Below are positions 1-13,379 of a stretch of DNA of 64,000 nucleotides, one piece after another. The stretch is from the NCBI RefSeq assembly GCF_910592395.1, contig NC_088311.1:3040501-3104500 (forward strand), read 5' to 3'. Numbering within the stretch: position 1 is the first letter of the stretch; each line of letters begins with the position of its first letter. The notes beneath the pieces are model-generated. The model was given only the letters and a program-made list of their open reading frames with translations, made no database searches and was not told the DNA's origin. Origin of the DNA: Lineus longissimus. Lineage: Eukaryota; Nemertea; Pilidiophora; Heteronemertea; Lineidae. Position numbers and translations under genes: made by a program.

Positions 1-1832
1 ACAGAATAATGTTTTGAACATCTTTCCTCCAAATTTGGACTCTCTTGAATTTGATGAACACCAAGGATTTGCATCAGTTACGAAGTTAGCTGGAGAACTC
101 GAAGGCTGTGGTTCTTGCAACCAAAATGTGTTCATCCTTGGGAATTCTGCTTGAGGACTTCTCTCATTTCAATCAGAGTAGGTCTGTTTGATAACATCAA
201 TCGTTGCGCCGTTATCATATTTGACGATTGTTGCCTGCACGTGTTTAAAGCAGGCAAATTAATTCAACATCGGTGGACAATATCATCAATGTCACGGGTA
301 TACTTCCTTCCATTGTTTGAATGAAGGGGAGGCCAGAATCTTAGGAATTCATGTTAGCATCGTATTGTATCTCAGAGGAATGACCTGTAGTATTTCACCG
401 AATTTGAATTATTTCGTGTTGACTGTTCCAAACCCAAGTCAAGCGACCTAAGTCAATATGATAACACGTCGGCAAATAGGGTTGAGATAATATTGTATGA
501 TGTACTGATATGAGTTGTTTGGGTAGGGAATGGTGATATCCTGCCCCCAGGAGAAGATGGCGTGGCGTGGTGTGATGTCGCCTTAGTCAGGATGTCACTC
601 CCTTTTACCTTGGCCTTAATCTTGAGACGCTTGGCCACCGACGCTACCAAAGTTATTCTTCCTGGTGAAAGAAACTGTACTTTTTGTTTGCCGAGTGGTT
701 AGGAGGTGTACTTTTGAAGATATTCTCGCCGGTGACTGAAAACCAAGTCGGGTGTCATCAACTAGTTGGGGCTGAACCTTGAATGTATGTAATGATCAGG
801 ATTTTTGAGCACAGGCAATGTTCTGGTTACAGCTGAAAAAAAACTGTTATAGGATGATAAGCGAAACTAACTGCCTCTGCAGCAGTGGTTGCCGGTGAGG
901 TTCTTCCTCGGTTAGTTGCAAAGGTAACATCGAGTTTAAGCAACCCCTGAACCTTAATAGCCATCGCAGTATGCTATTTTCATGCCTTTACATCTCAAAT
1001 TCAGGCAACTGTGTTGTATAACTACTGTCCCGCCTTTGACTCTGCACTTGCTGCAGAATCAAGCCAACCCCTTCCTCCCACGGCCTGTTTGACAACAGTT
1101 TATTTCCCATGCCCCCACTGCGAAGCTACACCTCTCAAATAACCACATCCCTGGAAATAAACGCCAACCTTCCCGAAGATGCCCCCATGTTTAATCGGAC
1201 GAAAAATCTATTGACCACATGAACTGTTTCGACAAGTTCATCAACTTGGATTGTCCGAAAATGCAATCTCCGTTGTCTGTGAGAAAACGGGATTCTAAAT
1301 TAATGTTTGCGATGGGAGCCTGTTGCATTCAACTTTGCTCGTGAACCGAAACTGCAACAGAGATATCATGGATGATGCGTTAAATTTAGCTTCGTATTCC
1401 GTCTTATTATGTTAGGTTCTTGTAAAGTTGACAGTTATCGCGTTGATGTGGCTGTGACTTTGAGTAGATTTTGTCACATATCAGTCATCAGATGTTGAAA
1501 TCATACAGTCCATTCAATAAGCAACGCGTTTTACCATCCCACCTGGCCGGCAGTCTAAAACGATATAACTTTTTTCAAAGATCATGAGTTGCTTTTTATG
1601 TTATGTCTGATAATTTGAATGGGAACTACTTTTTTGGGGTCATTCCTTGGAATCTAAGGTTCTCTCTCAATGGGATGGTTTTTAAATCGATTTGTGATAA
1701 AAATGTCTTTTGATGAAAGTGTGATGTTTGGAATTTCGTTCTGGGTCACTTGTTGTGGTTGTAAACTCTTCTATGAATAAAAGTGATTTTTTTATGGGAA
1801 TCTCAGGTTAAAGGGAAATGAGATCAGTAGGA

Positions 1833-1894
1833 CTGTCATTTCTCCAAACAGAATCACTGAAACCTGTCATTTCTCCAAACAGAATCACTGAAAC
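1833..1894. repeat. Tandem duplication, 31-bp unit, two copies
   Basis: A 31-bp unit beginning CTGTCATTTCTCC occurs at 1833-1863 and again, essentially unchanged, at 1864-1894. The identity of the copies suggests a recent local duplication. Confidence 0.85.
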
Positions 1895-4800
1895 ATTGAA
1901 CTGCAATAAATGGTGCAGCCCGTTGAAGAGGCTCACCTGAAATTTGCAAGTCATGTCCAAAGTTGTTTGGCAACACCAATGAAACTCGTTATCAAAGCCT
2001 TGCATTATGTGGGGGCCCACTGTGGTATTAACCTCCTGGCCACCTAGACTCCACGACCAAAGTTGTCCCTTTACTCGTTTTTCATGGTGAGGATGAAGCT
2101 TTGATTCTAGGTGATGAGTTTGGACCGCACTCACCTTCCCGGGCCAATTTGGCAAAGTGCCATAATGGATGCGATGATTGAAGTGCTGCCCAAAATTCTG
2201 AAAATATTCCATCTTGAGGCCGTGAGCCTGTCCCAATTACGATTGTCTGTCAATGGAGCATCTTTTGAAGTTAGATGTAAAATATCGTACAAAATCTCAG
2301 ACATTGTCAGCATATTGAATTTGCCACTGACACCAGAAATCGTACACCTTGGCAAATAATATTCTTATTTTGAGTTTATACTGATGTATTTTGTCTCATT
2401 TATCTAGGATGATGATAGCTTTGGCGGTAAATTGTGACCCCTTTTACTAAGTTCGTCAACGCAAACATTCTGACTCTTCAAAAACATGATCGTCTTTCTG
2501 GATTGATGAGACTGTTATTAAGAGTGGGGAGCAACAATCCAAAAACCAGCTCTCAAGATCATGATTATCATCAAGGCACTAATGGGCTTATTTTACCTCT
2601 CAACTGTGACAGTTACAAACTACAATGCTCTTTTAATCCACAAATAAGACCATGACAATCTGCCAGTTGCATGGCTGTTATCCTCGTAGACCGCCGGTGG
2701 ATAACACTACTCCTTAGGGGTTGTTTTGGCCCTTGTGTTGCTCTGACCCACCGTGTCTGACCCCTGTTGCTAATGAATCACTTATTCCCCCTACTTCACC
2801 ACAAATTGGCTCTAAGGGGTTTGTGAAAACACCATAATCAGCTGATGAACAAATTGCCCGTGGTTGAGGCTGTTCCCAAGGTGGCTGCTAGGATGCTTGG
2901 GGTGCCTTGGTCATTTGGTTGGAGGAGAATCGGTTATTTAATGGAGGGCTAATGACTGTCTATTCATCTATAGGGGTCATGGTATGTTCCTTGAAAGTAT
3001 CATCTGCATCCATTAGCTGTAAAATCCTCCCGATCGAATTTGAAGTCATCGCCAGCAAAAGCTCTACTTTGGTAACTGTGGGTGAAGTGATAACCAAACA
3101 ATTCTTTACTACCGGCACTTTGTTGTCAAATAGTATTTTCCATGGCACTCAAAGGATGCTGTCTTTTCACCCCTATAAGACAGCTCCTTGTACCAAAACA
3201 TTTCAGCCAAAGTTGTATGAAGATGCAACAGAATCGAACCAACTCCTTCCATATTTTGTCTGTGATCGGTCCTCATAATTCTTGGAATGACATTAACGTT
3301 GCCGATCAGAAATAGTTTCTCGGGAGATGTTATCATCGATAATGGAAAGCTATGGTAAAAATATTTTGGTCGTCACGGTTGACTGGTCTCCGTACCCTTA
3401 GATTCACCTCCCAGTCTCTTGTCCCATTTCAATCAGAAACGACCACAATCCATGAAAAGCTTCTCATATTGAATTTCATCAATTTGAATTTAATTTCAGG
3501 TGTTCAAGGGCGAAGACCTTTGAATAAAACTCGATTGGATCCTGGTAAGGAGAAAAGATGCATTTAGTTCAAATGTAAATTGTAAGGTAGCTGGGGTGAT
3601 TGCTATCAAAGAGGTTTATTCTTGTATTGGTATTGTGAGAGGAATCACTGCTTGAGTGATTCTGGCACAATTAGGCCCTGATTTCGGGTGCAGCTCCTCA
3701 CCAAGTCCTCCATCTGGTTTTCTGGGCCGGGAGGGATCTGGCGATGTGAAGTCATTAGTTTTGACTAATCGTCATTTGAGTTTTGGCTAATCCTGAACTG
3801 GCGGTTAGAAATTTGCAGCAAAGTCTAAGGATTGTCCAGGATGTGACTCTGATTTGTAAATTGAGATTATTTGACACTTGTTCACATTAAACTCCATCTG
3901 TTTGGATTTGAAGAACTTTATCGCCAATATCGGAATGATTCTGGTCCTAGTTATCCTCTTCAAATCAAAAGAGCATAAAGATTACTACTAAAACTTCAAA
4001 AGTGACCTCAACCCTTCTTATGATTCACCTCATTTGGAGTCCGCTTTTCAACATGAACCCCCTTGGGCAGAACCAACCATTCAAACTATCACCTCTTCCC
4101 ATTCCTGCGTCAAGATACCATCTTTAAGTGACCAAAAAAGATGCAGAAAGTCACTTCAAGTCAGATCCATCCCTTCTGATTCAGTGCCCAGAAGAATTTG
4201 CAAATTACCATTAAAAGTTTAAAACTTGGTTAATCTTTCTCAAGATTTTCCAATTAGGAGTCTAATTGCCTAAATATACCCCCTCTAGGTAGAACCTTGA
4301 CTCTCTCTCCTGTCCATCAGGACCCTCAGATGCCACAAGGACATAATCTGGCCATCCCATTCAAATTTCAAATCTGACCATCTTTTAAATCTCAACTGTC
4401 ACAAGTGAAAGAAGCTAAGATTCACGAGAATCCTGAAAGGTCAGGTGGACGTGACATTGTTCCTCTGTTGTTATGGAACCAGAGATGAGGGCCAGCTTCT
4501 TTGGTATCGAGCAGACATTTTCAAAAGCGACACGGTCCTGAATTGAAATTGGAGCGGCGTATTCTTATGTGGACCACCGGCATGTTTAAGGATGGTTAGA
4601 CACCGTGATGACACTTGTTGGGATAATGACCATCGGAGTTAGATCATGATGAATGAGGTTTTCATGATGAGGCTGAAGGAATTTCCTTTCATTATCTTTC
4701 GTGTTTTACATAAACCCGGAAATGAAACGATGTTTCTCGACGTCATGGTTGAAGAACGAATGCGCAACCGTTTCCACTTCAGCTAGATTAGCACTTATAA

Positions 4801-5079
4801 TCAAGATGCAGCAGCTGTCCAATTAGATTTCAAACTTCTCAGCAGCAGAATTCAAACTTTCTGGGCTTGGCTTAGTGGTTTGATATTTGACTTGAGGTAC
4901 AGGCGTCCTTTTATCTGTAACAAAGTCAAAGTGTAGTGATATTAGACTAGTGCTAGGTACAGATGTCCTTCTGCCCTACAAGAGGAAGTTAGGTGACATT
5001 ACTGCTGCATGCAATGTCCTTCTGCCAGCTTATGTCCAGTGAATGTGAATTTCCCCTTGGAAAAGTCAGATTTGTGGTG

Positions 5080-5400
5080 TTGTACCTGGCCTACAAATAC
5101 AGCTCTTCATCTTTGTCTGAGACCAGTCCTTTTGGCATTATAGTACCTTGGCCCTGTTGGATGTGTCCAAGTTAGAGATAATCTAGCTCTGTACTGGCCT
5201 TACCTCTGAGACCATCCCTCCAGTTGTACTCTACCATGGCCCTGACTGAGAATGCCCTGATGACCCACTTAGAGATAGATACCTGGCCTAATTACGCTGC
5301 TCCTCATTCACTCAGAGGCCACCAGTTTGGTATCAGATTACACTACCATGACCAGAGCGTCCTCATGACCCAGTGAGGTGTATTTGTCATACTAACCCAG
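5080..5400. repeat. Degenerate tandem repeat, unit of roughly 90-105 bp
   Basis: Related segments recur about every 90-105 bp: CTGAGACCA near 5118 and 5203 with a diverged version near 5310, each followed by TACCATGG- or CCATGACC-like text and preceded by ACCTGGCCTA-like text. The copies are strongly diverged, so the array is old. Confidence 0.45.
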
Positions 5401-8400
5401 TTATAACTGCTGTCACTCGTGTCCCAGGTGAAAATTGTCCCATTGTGCATCTGGTTTAAATGTTCCAATGACCCATTGGTTCATAGAAAATGTTTATGAT
5501 ATCCGAGGTCAGGGTCACTATTAACTTGAGTAATGGGGTTTTAAATGAATCGTCCATGAAATATTATAATTCTTTTTAAAATATCTCCATGGTTTATCCC
5601 AATGTTTTCTCGTGGTGTTTGGCTCTTTATATGATTTATGGCTAGAAAGCACCTAAACTTATTTTCCTCCTCTTTACGAGGGATGTTATATTCTGAAAAT
5701 CCTTTCTTGATTTACTGATGATGGGGCGGTGATGACCAGTTTATAGCCCAAGTAGATAAGATCAGCATCATTGACACATCAGCATCCATCATGGTAGATA
5801 CAATCTTAATCCTAGCCCATATGGTGCAGCCTGGTTTGACAGCTTTTGCAAGATATCGACAATGTCTCCTACAACGGCATGAACATGAAATAGATGCAGT
5901 AGACCTAGTACTTGCATGATCTGATAGAAGCTACGTCTGTCACAACATCTGTAAAATCAACATTAAGGAAATTTGTGATTTCAACTACGGTCATTCACTG
6001 ACATTCCAATGCATCTGACACACAAGGTCCGAGTCGATCCAACCAGATAAGGTGGGTATTTTGGATTTGTTGGAGCAAAATGATCCCGTGCAGCTTTCTA
6101 TATTGTCTTGCAATATTATTTTGAGACACACTGTATTGCTTAATTAATCAGAAAAAATACGAGAAGTTTTTGAAATCAGGAAAAAAACAATTCGACCTAG
6201 AGAGATGTACGATACATTTTTTGTGCCTGGCAATAAATGTCACTTGTATTGTTTAAATGTAATGATATGTCTTCCAATAAACATGAACTTGGTCTTCACA
6301 TTGCTGTATCAGTATCACTTAAAAGGAATTTTACAAATTCCAGAAAATCAGCTACAATATCTATCTTGGGTGGTGGCTGGTTTTTCATGACATATAAATA
6401 CATAATCACAAATGCCTATCTCTTGAATGTCACCGAGTTTCCACCGACCTTCAACCGCTGCGCTGCGGTGATCAGATTTTCACCCACATTGTAGCTTTCT
6501 AATTGCAAAAAACCAGCGTGTCTTGGGGAGGCCTTTACTATTGGACTGAATGGGTCGCATCCTTTTGTCGGCCTCTTAAAAAGGAGACTAACTAGGTAAT
6601 GGATGGGCCTATCATCGGGTAAGAGCTCTAGCCCTTGGATAAGGAGCCTCTGGAGGTGGTAACAGTTCATCTTGTCATCAGATAGTTGCAATTGTCAAGG
6701 TAATTCGAAGAATTTTTGATAGAAACCTCCCCTGGCTTTCTCCTTGCTTCAAAGATAAGAATATTGGGAGAGGTCATTGGAGTGGCCCAGCTTGATACAA
6801 AGTACATATAGATGGACCACAGGTTAAATACTTCTGTGGCCATAAAAATCAACGGTGGCGAGAACTGCATAACTTGGTGATAACTGGGAAAGCTTGTTTG
6901 ACGTCAAGGCTAATGGGTCAATGGTTGTCTTTGGCTGTTCTTTATCAATCTGATACTGATATTGGTGAAGGCTTTTGTTAGCCGGTCCTTACGTTAAATC
7001 AAATACAGAATAAATAATTGATAAGATTTTTATGGTGTGTAAACTGTCTTGGTGGCTCAAGTACCAGTAGTACTTTAAATATGAGCTTTTTAAGGTCGAA
7101 TCTTCTAAGTGATCGAATATTCTAAGTGTACACTTTGGCTAAATCAGCAGTTTACGTGATAAATTGGTGGTAAAATCATTCAAGAAGTATCCAGCTTCGA
7201 TGAAAATGACAGCTGCCTTGGTGTTCTGCTACTAATGTTAGTTCTGCTTCATTTGGTCTGAATTCGTTGTCCCGTTTCACAAAAAAAATAAACTGACTCG
7301 CATATGGCAATTCTTTCCTGTGTCAGCTATCATATTTCATCATCGAACTCCACAATATTTAGAAAATCACCATGTCAGCTGAGCATCTGGCCCATGGGCC
7401 TCTCTTTTATCAATATTTTATTTCTCTTAGAAGAAGAAAAAGCAATTTGTTAATAATGATTGGCTACCTGTTGAGCGTAAATTATTCCCTGCGTTGATAA
7501 TGATGAGTTCAGGTAATGTTGCACAGAAATAACAGTTGAATTATATTTAAACAAGAACAATATCTTCTTTTAACATTGTTTCTTCATGAATTCATGCTGT
7601 GTCAGAACTTTAATGAATTCTGGTTAAACAAGTGATGACTTTTTTACATGAAAAACTATCAGCGTATCATACACTATTGGCGTGAACAGATTCATTGTCC
7701 TGGCTGAAAATGACCATCAGCGGTCACTCACTCCTCGTGAGAGTCGTCTGTCTTCTCTCATGAGAGATTGCTTCAACCAATGTCGTTTTTTTTATTCCGA
7801 GGCTCTTTCATAGTATCAGTGACATCTGTATCATTGTGACTCCTCTAAGCTAATTAATCAATCCTATTTCTTGATGCTGATGATATGGGATGGTTACAGT
7901 GACAATGTACTTATCTAATCTCAATGATCCTGGTACGCATATTTCTCTAATTCCTGATGAGCTCATTCGTATGCATGACATGTCTAATCACCAGACATTT
8001 GCACTTTTCGGGCGGAAGGCTTTATAATTACGCCAATCCCCGAGGACCCTGACTGCAGACACTGAAATATACGTGGGCAAGATCGAGAAGATGGACATTG
8101 ATTAAAGCCACTTTTGGTCTTCGAGGAGATTTCCAGTTATCAAAATCCGCAATTGAGTTCGACCTGTTCAAAACGAGGCAGGTCATATGGAATTTGATGA
8201 CATATATTTTGGGCATTCCTGGTAAAGTTATCAAGTGCTGTGCTGTTGACTTTGATGACACAACAAACAGTCAAACAAGATAGATCAAAGAGAATGTGGG
8301 TGATCTTTTACAATTATAGGACAACAAGGTCCCTCAATCCCTCAACACAGAGAAGCTGACAAGTAAAACGCCTTCAACAGTCAGTTTGAGAAGATGGGAA

Positions 8401-9644
8401 AGTTCCCATTTGCACCATAACAGTTCTACCTCCTGAGAGAGAGACCTTTCAGAACATTCCAAACAGGCCTGCAGCTACCTTTTTTCTCATGTGGGCAAAA
8501 TAACTCTCTTGTCAGTCAGTCAGTCTGAAAATCAGCCAATATCTGCATGAAAAAACACTTTTTTGGTGACACTTGGGGGGGACCCCCTCTAGTTATTCCC
8601 CTGGGCACTGTGGATGGTCAGGCTGTATTCAGAGGGGCGGCGAGGGGGCTAACCCCACCCGACATCACAGCATTATGGGAGATTTCATGCTGATTTAGGA
8701 TTTAGGACTTGACAACCTCTGCGACATGTTGCAGACGATAGTTTCCTTCGTGTGCTCCTTGCTAGTGCATTCCAGGGGTCAATGGGTGCAAATCCATTCC
8801 TGCTCACGCTAATGGTGAATTTGGAATCATTGATAGCGGTAGCATCAAAATTGGCAAGGGCCGTGAATGGAACTATGAATATAAATTGGCCTGAAGGACC
8901 ACGACATCTTCCCAGGTGTGACCATTAGCATAGTAGGCTATCTACGTTCGCGCATCGCACTGGTTATGGTGGGCGGCAGCTGTTGTCAACATCTGGGACA
9001 ATACCATTGAGACTCTACGTTGATATTAATTTGTATCACTGTGATCTGCTCGAGAATTCTGTGGCCGTATTCAGTCCTCCCCGGGTTTCAGATGAACGCC
9101 AGCGCTATGTCTACAGATGGTGGATTTTCTATTGTTTTCCTTTTCCGATTGACAAAACGAAGTATTCTGCGACCCCAGGTAGTCTTATCACTGTATTGTG
9201 GCATATGGAGAAAGCGTAATGCAGAAAGTCCTCTTGAATATTTTACGTTTATAGGATTCTAATAATACTGACAGAGGGAATATGCTGCATGGAGAATGAT
9301 CCACTTAATTCACTTCTGCATGCAACCTACATGTAGATGATGACATTGGAATATCTCAAGGAGACTGGTCTTGTCTCACTTATTAGCATCTCATCAATAC
9401 TAGTCTGGCCTGGGTCAGCCCGTCATTGACCCCAGGGATTAGCTGTCAGGAGTGATGCATTGATGAAAACACTAGACTAATGTCAGTTAATTGCTTGAAA
9501 TGTTGTCCAAGGTTTTGAAAGTCCCCAAGGCCGTGTGAATATAATGGGTATCGCCCTGCATTAGGTTCCCGATAATCAGATCATATCCCAGTTATTTCAA
9601 TCATTTAGAAAAAGTATCAGTGACGTGTGCTTGGAATGATACTG

Positions 9645-9768
9645 TACCGTCGAACCTCCCTCAGCGGACACCTGTCTATTAAGGACACCAGTTTTGGTCC
9701 CAAATTAGTTGTTTCCATTCAAATTGACCTCTCTAATCAGGTCAATCCGTAACAGAGAGGTTCTACTG
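9645..9768. repeat. Dispersed hairpin-type element, copy 1
   Basis: The left end reads ACCGTCGAACCTCCCTCAGC and the right end GAGAGGTTCTACTGT, which form imperfect inverted termini. The inside contains GGACACC, TATTAAGGACACC and TTTGGTCC motifs. Related copies lie at 18,785-18,895 and 54,529-54,711. Size and ends fit a non-autonomous MITE-like element; no target-site duplication was established. Confidence 0.55.
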
Positions 9769-9854
9769 TTATGTTATTATGTTCTTTCTTTCCAGTTTCC
9801 TAAGACAAAGCTAGTCCTATTAACTTTTCATCTTTCTCCCTAAATGATGGTTTG

Positions 9855-10280
9855 CCTGTCACTTCTTGAGGTAACAGATCACAACTTGCCAAGCTCCTAC
9901 CACCTCTAGCTGTTTATTGGCCATAAAAGTAAGATGCTGATGTGGTTCTGAGCATACAGACAAAGCTATTGTTCTGTCAACTGTTATGATGTTGTGTTTG
10001 CCCTTCAAATATTGATGATAATTTCTCCCCAAATAACGGTCTTTTCTCACTACTTGAGGAAACTTATCACACTTCTGCCATGAAGTATTGGCCATAAAAC
10101 TAGATGATGACAGGTTCCCTTATAGGACAAAGTGTTGTCCTGCGGGAGGCCTTTTGCTAAGGGTTTACCTTTCCAAGTGTCAACTTCTTTCAAAAATGGG
10201 AGTAATATAATTGTGGTGTTGCCTTCCCAATGGAGGTTCCTGGTCATTGGCAAGCCACAGCCACCTCTGAAATAATGAAA
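9855..10280. repeat. Degenerate tandem repeat, unit about 187 bp
   Basis: The segment with CACTTCTTGAGG, ATCACAACTTGCCA and TATTGGCCATAAAA starting near 9858 recurs about 187 bp later as CACTACTTGAGG, ATCACACTTCTGCCA and TATTGGCCATAAAA. A third partial copy may follow near 10,230. Open frames crossing this block on the minus strand come from the repeat. Confidence 0.5.
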
Positions 10281-11224
10281 TGATAAAGTGGGATGTTAAT
10301 ACGTTTCTCCTCCCATGGAATTGCCCTGGACAGATGCAGATTGTGTTGGAGAGATTTAGACAACCTCTGCCACTGACATGCAAGCGTTCCCCTTGATGCC
10401 ATTTATCTTATGATTCATATAAAAACAAAAGGCAAGCGATAGCAAAATCACCAAGATAACAAAAGGGTCGCACCAGGACACTTTGCTCGCTCACTTTTTC
10501 AGACAACAAGAACAATCATCAAGATGATAAGACTTGTAAATTATCTGCCGGGGATTCTCGAGACTGATAATTATGATGGACACAATCTTCCAGACATTCC
10601 CTTGATGATTAAACCATGGCAGCGTATTCGTTATGAGACTTTTTCCTGTTTGATTAGGTGTTGTTATTGTGTCCATCTCGAGCACATTGCCAGACCAGTA
10701 AAACAAGTTGAAAGCAGTAAACCTGTCATGTCGCCGTTGATTGTCAGAATTTCATGGGAAAATTATGGAAATGAATGGGTCTGCATGCTGTAGCATAGTC
10801 TGGGTTACTGTAGCATTCAGATCGAGAGGCATCATGCACTTTGAGCTTGGTCACAGCCTTTGCTGGTGTATGATAGGGGGTAGGGTTGGAGCCTTGGTTT
10901 TACCGTGGTAATCAGGCTATCAGAGCTACATGAAAAGTCCATTAGGCGTGATATATAAGGCACAGTCATCAGGGGGAACAAAGTCGAGGCATTTTTCTGA
11001 TAGTGACTCATCCTGATGAACTTTGTCCCAGTTTCCATTGCCAATTAGATGACAAGCAGTGTAACTCCCGTGGCTGACTAGATGTCTATTGCAGATGCAT
11101 GGACTGTCACCGTGTAGATGAATGAGATTACGTGACAGTGAACGATAGAGGGGGCATGCAGACCCATCTGAGGAAATCAGGGGTTCATGTTCGCTTCTCC
11201 GGCCCTGCAGACAACCCCATGAGA

Positions 11225-11240
11225 CCCCCCCCCCCCCCCC
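11225..11240. repeat. Poly-C tract
   Basis: Sixteen consecutive C. One of several long G/C homopolymers in the window. Confidence 0.9.
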
Positions 11241-12119
11241 TCATTGGCTGAAGTACAGTGCTTTTAATGATTCTTATTTCATTGGAAATTATACTCCTAA
11301 ATCGCAGAACAGTGGTAATTTACTATGAATGCGGACCTCGGAGAAGCAAACATCCCTGATTCCTCAGACAATTTCAGTCATCTACCCTGATAAGTCCAAT
11401 TCCGACCTTGAGAACAGGCAATCTTGGAGTTTGCAATCCTGGAGCCTTGTGCTTCAAGATGATACATCTTAGTTTAAATAAGTGAGGAAAGGTGAAGGTG
11501 CTTGTGGAAAGGTAAAAGAGGCAATTATTTGGCTAATGGTACAGCTAATAAAGGATGAGAGTGATGTATGACTGACAATAGTTCAGGTAGATAACAGATT
11601 AACTGACACATACGCACCTGAGTTTTCCTCACTGAACTCTGTGAGCTCGGCAAGAAGTTGAAAACCTTTGGTCTTGATTCTCTCATCTCAGCTTCTCTTG
11701 GGATGAACTACTGGACAGATTAGTACAGGGCTAATGAACCCGGAATGGAATGAAATGTAATCGTTGAAATGAAAATTTCCAAATGACTTAATTTCCATTC
11801 AGGCTTGGTCACATTTTCTAACAACTGAGGTCTGAAAATCTTTGGGAATTCCTGATTCCTCACCAAAGGCGTTTTCCGTGGGAACCTGTAATGTTAGCCC
11901 AGCCAGACATCAATGAAGTTTGCATACCATACCAACCTGTTCACTGTCTGGAGGTGAAGGTTAGAAGAAGCTAATACAGTCAGAACTTTACCAGCAGTCA
12001 AGGCAGCATTCCAGCCAGTGGGGGTGGATGTTGGCTATAACCTTGTCTACTATCAACACTTAAAATGTTTATGGCACTGATTCTTGGTGGTTTCTGTCCT
12101 GTCAGATTTGTTCACGTGT

Positions 12120-12275
12120 CTGTCCAACTTCATGTGTATATGTGTGAGTCCGACCTCATTTGTTTATCTGTAAGTCCGACCTTATTTGTTTATGTGTGCG
12201 AGTTTTACCTCATTTGTTTATCTGAAAGTCCATCCTCACTTGTTTATGTGCAAGTCCGACCTCATCTGTTACCTC
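12120..12275. repeat. Minisatellite, 26-28 bp unit
   Basis: The unit AGTCCGACCTCATTTGTTTA plus six variable bases starts at about 12,147, 12,173, 12,201 (diverged), 12,227 and 12,253, with looser copies before. Spacing is 26, 28, 26 and 26 bp. The plus-strand open frames here are repeat translations, not genes. Confidence 0.8.
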
Positions 12276-13029
12276 CCTCAAAGTCTGTTGTCATGGGATG
12301 TGTATGAAGGTCCTTCAAATCAGAGGACGCAGGTGGGTATCCTCCTTAAACTCCTTTCCTTCATATGATGGTTGAAGAGCCCTAATCTCCTCTGAAATGA
12401 ACATCTGGACACTTTCACATACTTCACCCTGAACCAGTTTAAAACTTTACAGTAGTTTTAATGGAATATGGTTCAATAGTGGTGTTTTCAGTGCCAATTT
12501 CAATACACATGTTCCAGTGCTACACCTTCATTTGCCAGTGTTAGAGAGTCAAATTTAATAAAGCTGTGACACTCTGACTACATACTGATTTGTTTCTCTT
12601 TCATCCCTCCTCGAAAAGGCCTCCTGACGCGTACTTACAGACATTCCTAAGCCTAGCAATACATGATTCATTCCTTAACCAAGCCCATGACTGATGATGA
12701 GTCTAGCCCATAGATTGTGAAATTGTGATACTTTAGTGATAAACGGAAAAAACACCATGGCTTCAGGCTTCAGCTTGGATGGATTGATGAATTAACTCAC
12801 ACGATCTGAGCAACATATCACTCATAATAAAAATCAGGTGTCTAGCCAATGTTATCTGTTACCATGTTCAGGTTACCAATATCTTACCCTCATATCCTCC
12901 AGCAGGGATACAGTGATGTCCTAGGCGAAGTGCGGTGAAGTGAGGTGAGGGTTATGAATATGCAGTTGGAATATGATAGTGGTTGTAGTAATAATTCCCG
13001 ATTACCAGTACGGTTCCTAGGAACATTCC

Positions 13030-13145
13030 TGAGTGCAGAGTTAGACCTTGCCAACCAACATTATGTCTTTTCTCGTGCTCAGTTGGGAATCAAACCCAAG
13101 AGATGATCAGATCATGAATATGATACCTTACTACTATCCAAATGC
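13030..13145 (-). repeat. tRNA-derived SINE-like remnant
   Basis: On the minus strand a D-arm-like stretch (GTAGTAAGGTATC) is followed about 35 bases later by GGGTTTGATTCCC, close to a pol III B box, at the spacing of a tRNA head. The cloverleaf does not look intact, so this is a tRNA-derived SINE or decayed tRNA fragment, not a functional tRNA gene. Confidence 0.4.
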
Positions 13146-13366
13146 ACCTCGTGACCCATGATTTCATGAAAAACGTGGAGAAATCGCTTCGGCCTTTTCA
13201 AGGGAATGTTTCTCGGTGCTGGCATATCATATCATATCGGTGAGGTGATGTTTGATTACTATTTACTTTGAAAGAAAGGTAAAGATCGGTCATAAAGTTG
13301 TGATTGCAATAGTTTTCGGATAAAGTAGCCGCTGACTCACATCATATACCGGTACCTTAAAAAATT

Positions 13367-13379
13367 GGGGGGGGGGGGG
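13367..13379. repeat. Poly-G tract
   Basis: Thirteen consecutive G after an A-rich run. Confidence 0.9.

Noticed and set aside
687-706. TGCCGAGTGGTTAGGAGG, resembling the D-arm of a Ser/Leu tRNA
   Set aside because: No B box or matching acceptor stem at the right distance.
1808-2236. 142-codon minus-strand open frame
   Set aside because: It overlaps the 31-bp tandem duplication, has no domain-like pattern and no splice context.
2907-3278. 123-codon plus-strand open frame
   Set aside because: Composition and context look random; no neighbouring exon or family resemblance.
6437-6470. Short palindromic CCGCTGCGCTGCGG as a regulatory hairpin
   Set aside because: Isolated and short; nothing around it supports a function.
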